Shown here: piece by piece, positions 21,569-22,548 of the stretch
How positions within the stretch are numbered: the first letter of the stretch is position 1
How the letters are laid out: each line of letters opens with the position of its first letter
Assembly (NCBI GenBank): GCA_964387935.1
Contig: CAYLZN010000062.1
Span: 1-22,548 of the forward strand
Direction: 5' to 3'
Source of the DNA: CAYLZN01 sp964387935
GTDB lineage: Bacteria; Acidobacteriota; Vicinamibacteria; Vicinamibacterales; JAFNAJ01
DNA: 22,548 nucleotides
The notes under the pieces: model-generated
Seen by the model: only the letters and a program-made list of their open reading frames with translations
Told to the model about the DNA's origin: nothing
Database searches by the model: none
Program-made: the position numbers and the translations under genes

Positions 21569-22347
21569 TACCGCCTCACCGTGGTGAAGTCACCCGGGAT
21601 CTCGAACAGATCCTCGTCGATGGGGGCAGCGGTCATCTCGGTCACCGTCACCTCCATGATCGACCGGCCGGCCACGTCCGGACTCCCGCCCGGAGGAACC
21701 GGCCCGCGCCGGTCCAGCTCGACTCGCACCGAGCACGGGATCCCGCGCCTCGCGATGCCCGCGTAGACGGCTGCGATGATCCGCACCCTCAACGGATCGA
21801 CGTCCACGACACGCGGATCCGTGAAGAACAAGCCCTTGTCCACGACGGCTTCGTAGAACGCCGACCAGTCTGCCCGGGCCGGGCCGTCCGCCGCGATCCA
21901 GGCCACGCCTCGTGCCTCGAGTCGGGTGTCAGCGCTGCCTCCCGCCGATATCGCGGTCGCGCCGATCTCGAACTCCGCGCACGCCTCACCGGCCAGACGC
22001 TCCGTGCGTCCGGTGGCCCGCAGCGTCACGACCGGGACGTTCGCGGCACTGGCCAGCCGTGCGGCGTACGAACGCAGGTCGAAGACGCTCGCGGTCCGGC
22101 TGGACCGATCGAGCGCGACGTAGCGCGCCAGCGCGAGATCGATCACCGTCGTCAGGGTCTGGCCTCGAATCGTGGCCTCCTGCCGCATGCGGAGTCCCTT
22201 GATCCACGTCACCGTCGAGGCGCTCGTGCTGAGGCCGAACCCGGTCGTCGTGGTCTGCGCCCGCACCGTCACGTCGGCACTGGCGACCGTGGACGAGAGT
22301 ACCGTGCCAAGGAGCGCCGCGACCGGAATCTGCCAGAGCTGCCGCAT
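21568..22347 (-). CDS. Secreted protein of unknown function (DUF4412-like)
   Basis: The 259-residue product begins with a signal peptide (RQLWQIPVAALLGTVLSSTVASA). The mature part starts with alternating beta strands and the pattern WIKGLRMRQEATIRGQTLTT, then ALARYVALDRSSRTASVFDL, which resembles secreted proteins of the DUF4412/LolA-like type that may carry hydrophobic ligands. The C-terminal part has EVTVTEMTAAPIDEDLFEIPGDF, where 'DxxLFxxPxGF'-like endings are usual. The family assignment is tentative. The ATG lies four bases after the stop of the S9 peptidase, and the gene overlaps the MetF-like start, so all three genes share one transcript. Confidence 0.72.
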   Translation of the reverse strand: MRQLWQIPVAALLGTVLSSTVASADVTVRAQTTTTGFGLSTSASTVTWIKGLRMRQEATIRGQTLTTVIDLALARYVALDRSSRTASVFDLRSYAARLASAANVPVVTLRATGRTERLAGEACAEFEIGATAISAGGSADTRLEARGVAWIAADGPARADWSAFYEAVVDKGLFFTDPRVVDVDPLRVRIIAAVYAGIARRGIPCSVRVELDRRGPVPPGGSPDVAGRSIMEVTVTEMTAAPIDEDLFEIPGDFTTVRR

Positions 22348-22351
22348 CGCG

Positions 22352-22548
22352 TCAGGGCAGATTCGCGGTCGCCGAGGTGCCTGCAGCCGCAGGCTTCAGT
22401 GTCCGCAGCGTGAAATCGAACATCAGGGCGCGCATGTGCTTCGCCTGCAGGGGGTCCGTCACGCCGTGCCGCTGCGTGGGGTAGATCATCAGGTCGAACG
22501 GCTTGCCGGCCTTCTGCAGCGCGTACGCGAACTGGATGGTGTTCTGCA
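22352..22548 (-). CDS. S9 (prolyl oligopeptidase/DPP4-type) serine peptidase, C-terminal end only
   Basis: Sixty-four residues are visible, running off the window edge. The segment NTIQFAYALQKAGKPFDLMI followed by YPTQRHGV is the end of the alpha/beta hydrolase domain of S9 peptidases, and the H of RHGV is the catalytic histidine. The protein ends in an Ala/Thr-rich tail. Such enzymes cleave after proline in peptides, usually in the periplasm. It is the most upstream visible member of the operon leading to the DUF4412-like and MetF-like genes. Confidence 0.82.
   Translation of the reverse strand, partial: QNTIQFAYALQKAGKPFDLMIYPTQRHGVTDPLQAKHMRALMFDFTLRTLKPAAAGTSATANLP

Noticed and set aside
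1..22548. CRISPR array, tRNA or rRNA genes, phage genes, toxin-antitoxin pairs
   Set aside because: I looked for regularly spaced repeats, tRNA-like cloverleafs and phage or toxin motifs and saw none. The only tandem repeats are short period-7 and 10-bp arrays without spacers.

Overview
This is a GC-rich chromosomal stretch, most likely from an Acidobacteriota of the Vicinamibacteria type. That placement is an inference from the high GC, a VWFA protein of the acidobacterial class, a PEP-CTERM protein, period-7 intergenic repeats and the overall gene style. No rRNA or tRNA is visible. One run of 10 Ns (4765-4774) marks an assembly gap.

Layout. 1-8178, all minus strand: an aminotransferase, then two paralogous multi-pass membrane proteins (probable GT-C glycosyltransferases) flanking a small DUF5658-like membrane protein that the gap interrupts, then a membrane-anchored SpoIIE/PP2C phosphatase and the start of a secreted protein with an M1-aminopeptidase-like domain, cut by the window edge. 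8367-10075, plus: a secreted VWFA protein and an OmpA-domain lipoprotein. 10234-10880: a decayed IS630-type transposase with an internal deletion. 10983-11366: a two-ACT-domain protein. 11376-12131, minus: an adenylate kinase. 12212-13063, minus: a PEP-CTERM protein with a sigma-54-type promoter, followed by a second sigma-54-type promoter and a predicted structured RNA of about 245 nt. 13213-15269, minus: a KtrB/KtrA potassium uptake pair. 15417-20149, plus: a Tat-exported three-subunit molybdenum aldehyde oxidoreductase (PaoABC type), a small protein with eight cysteines, and a secreted protein of unknown function. 20153-20713: period-7 repeat arrays and an AT-richer stretch holding a predicted small RNA of about 92 nt, again behind a sigma-54-type promoter. 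20711-22548, minus: a MetF-like protein, a secreted protein and the 3' end of an S9 peptidase, tightly packed as one operon.

Most notable are the two non-coding transcription units (12212-12481 and 20294-20411). Each has a -24/-12 element with GG-N10-GC spacing, a start site predicted at or next to a stem, and an intrinsic terminator with a U-run. The third -24/-12 element drives the PEP-CTERM gene. The small RNA at 20294-20387 carries an unpaired C-rich stretch with an anti-Shine-Dalgarno core, which can pair with the PEP-CTERM ribosome binding site. The window may therefore hold a sigma-54 regulon combining a PEP-CTERM surface protein with two undescribed RNAs. This is inferred from sequence alone and needs transcript data.
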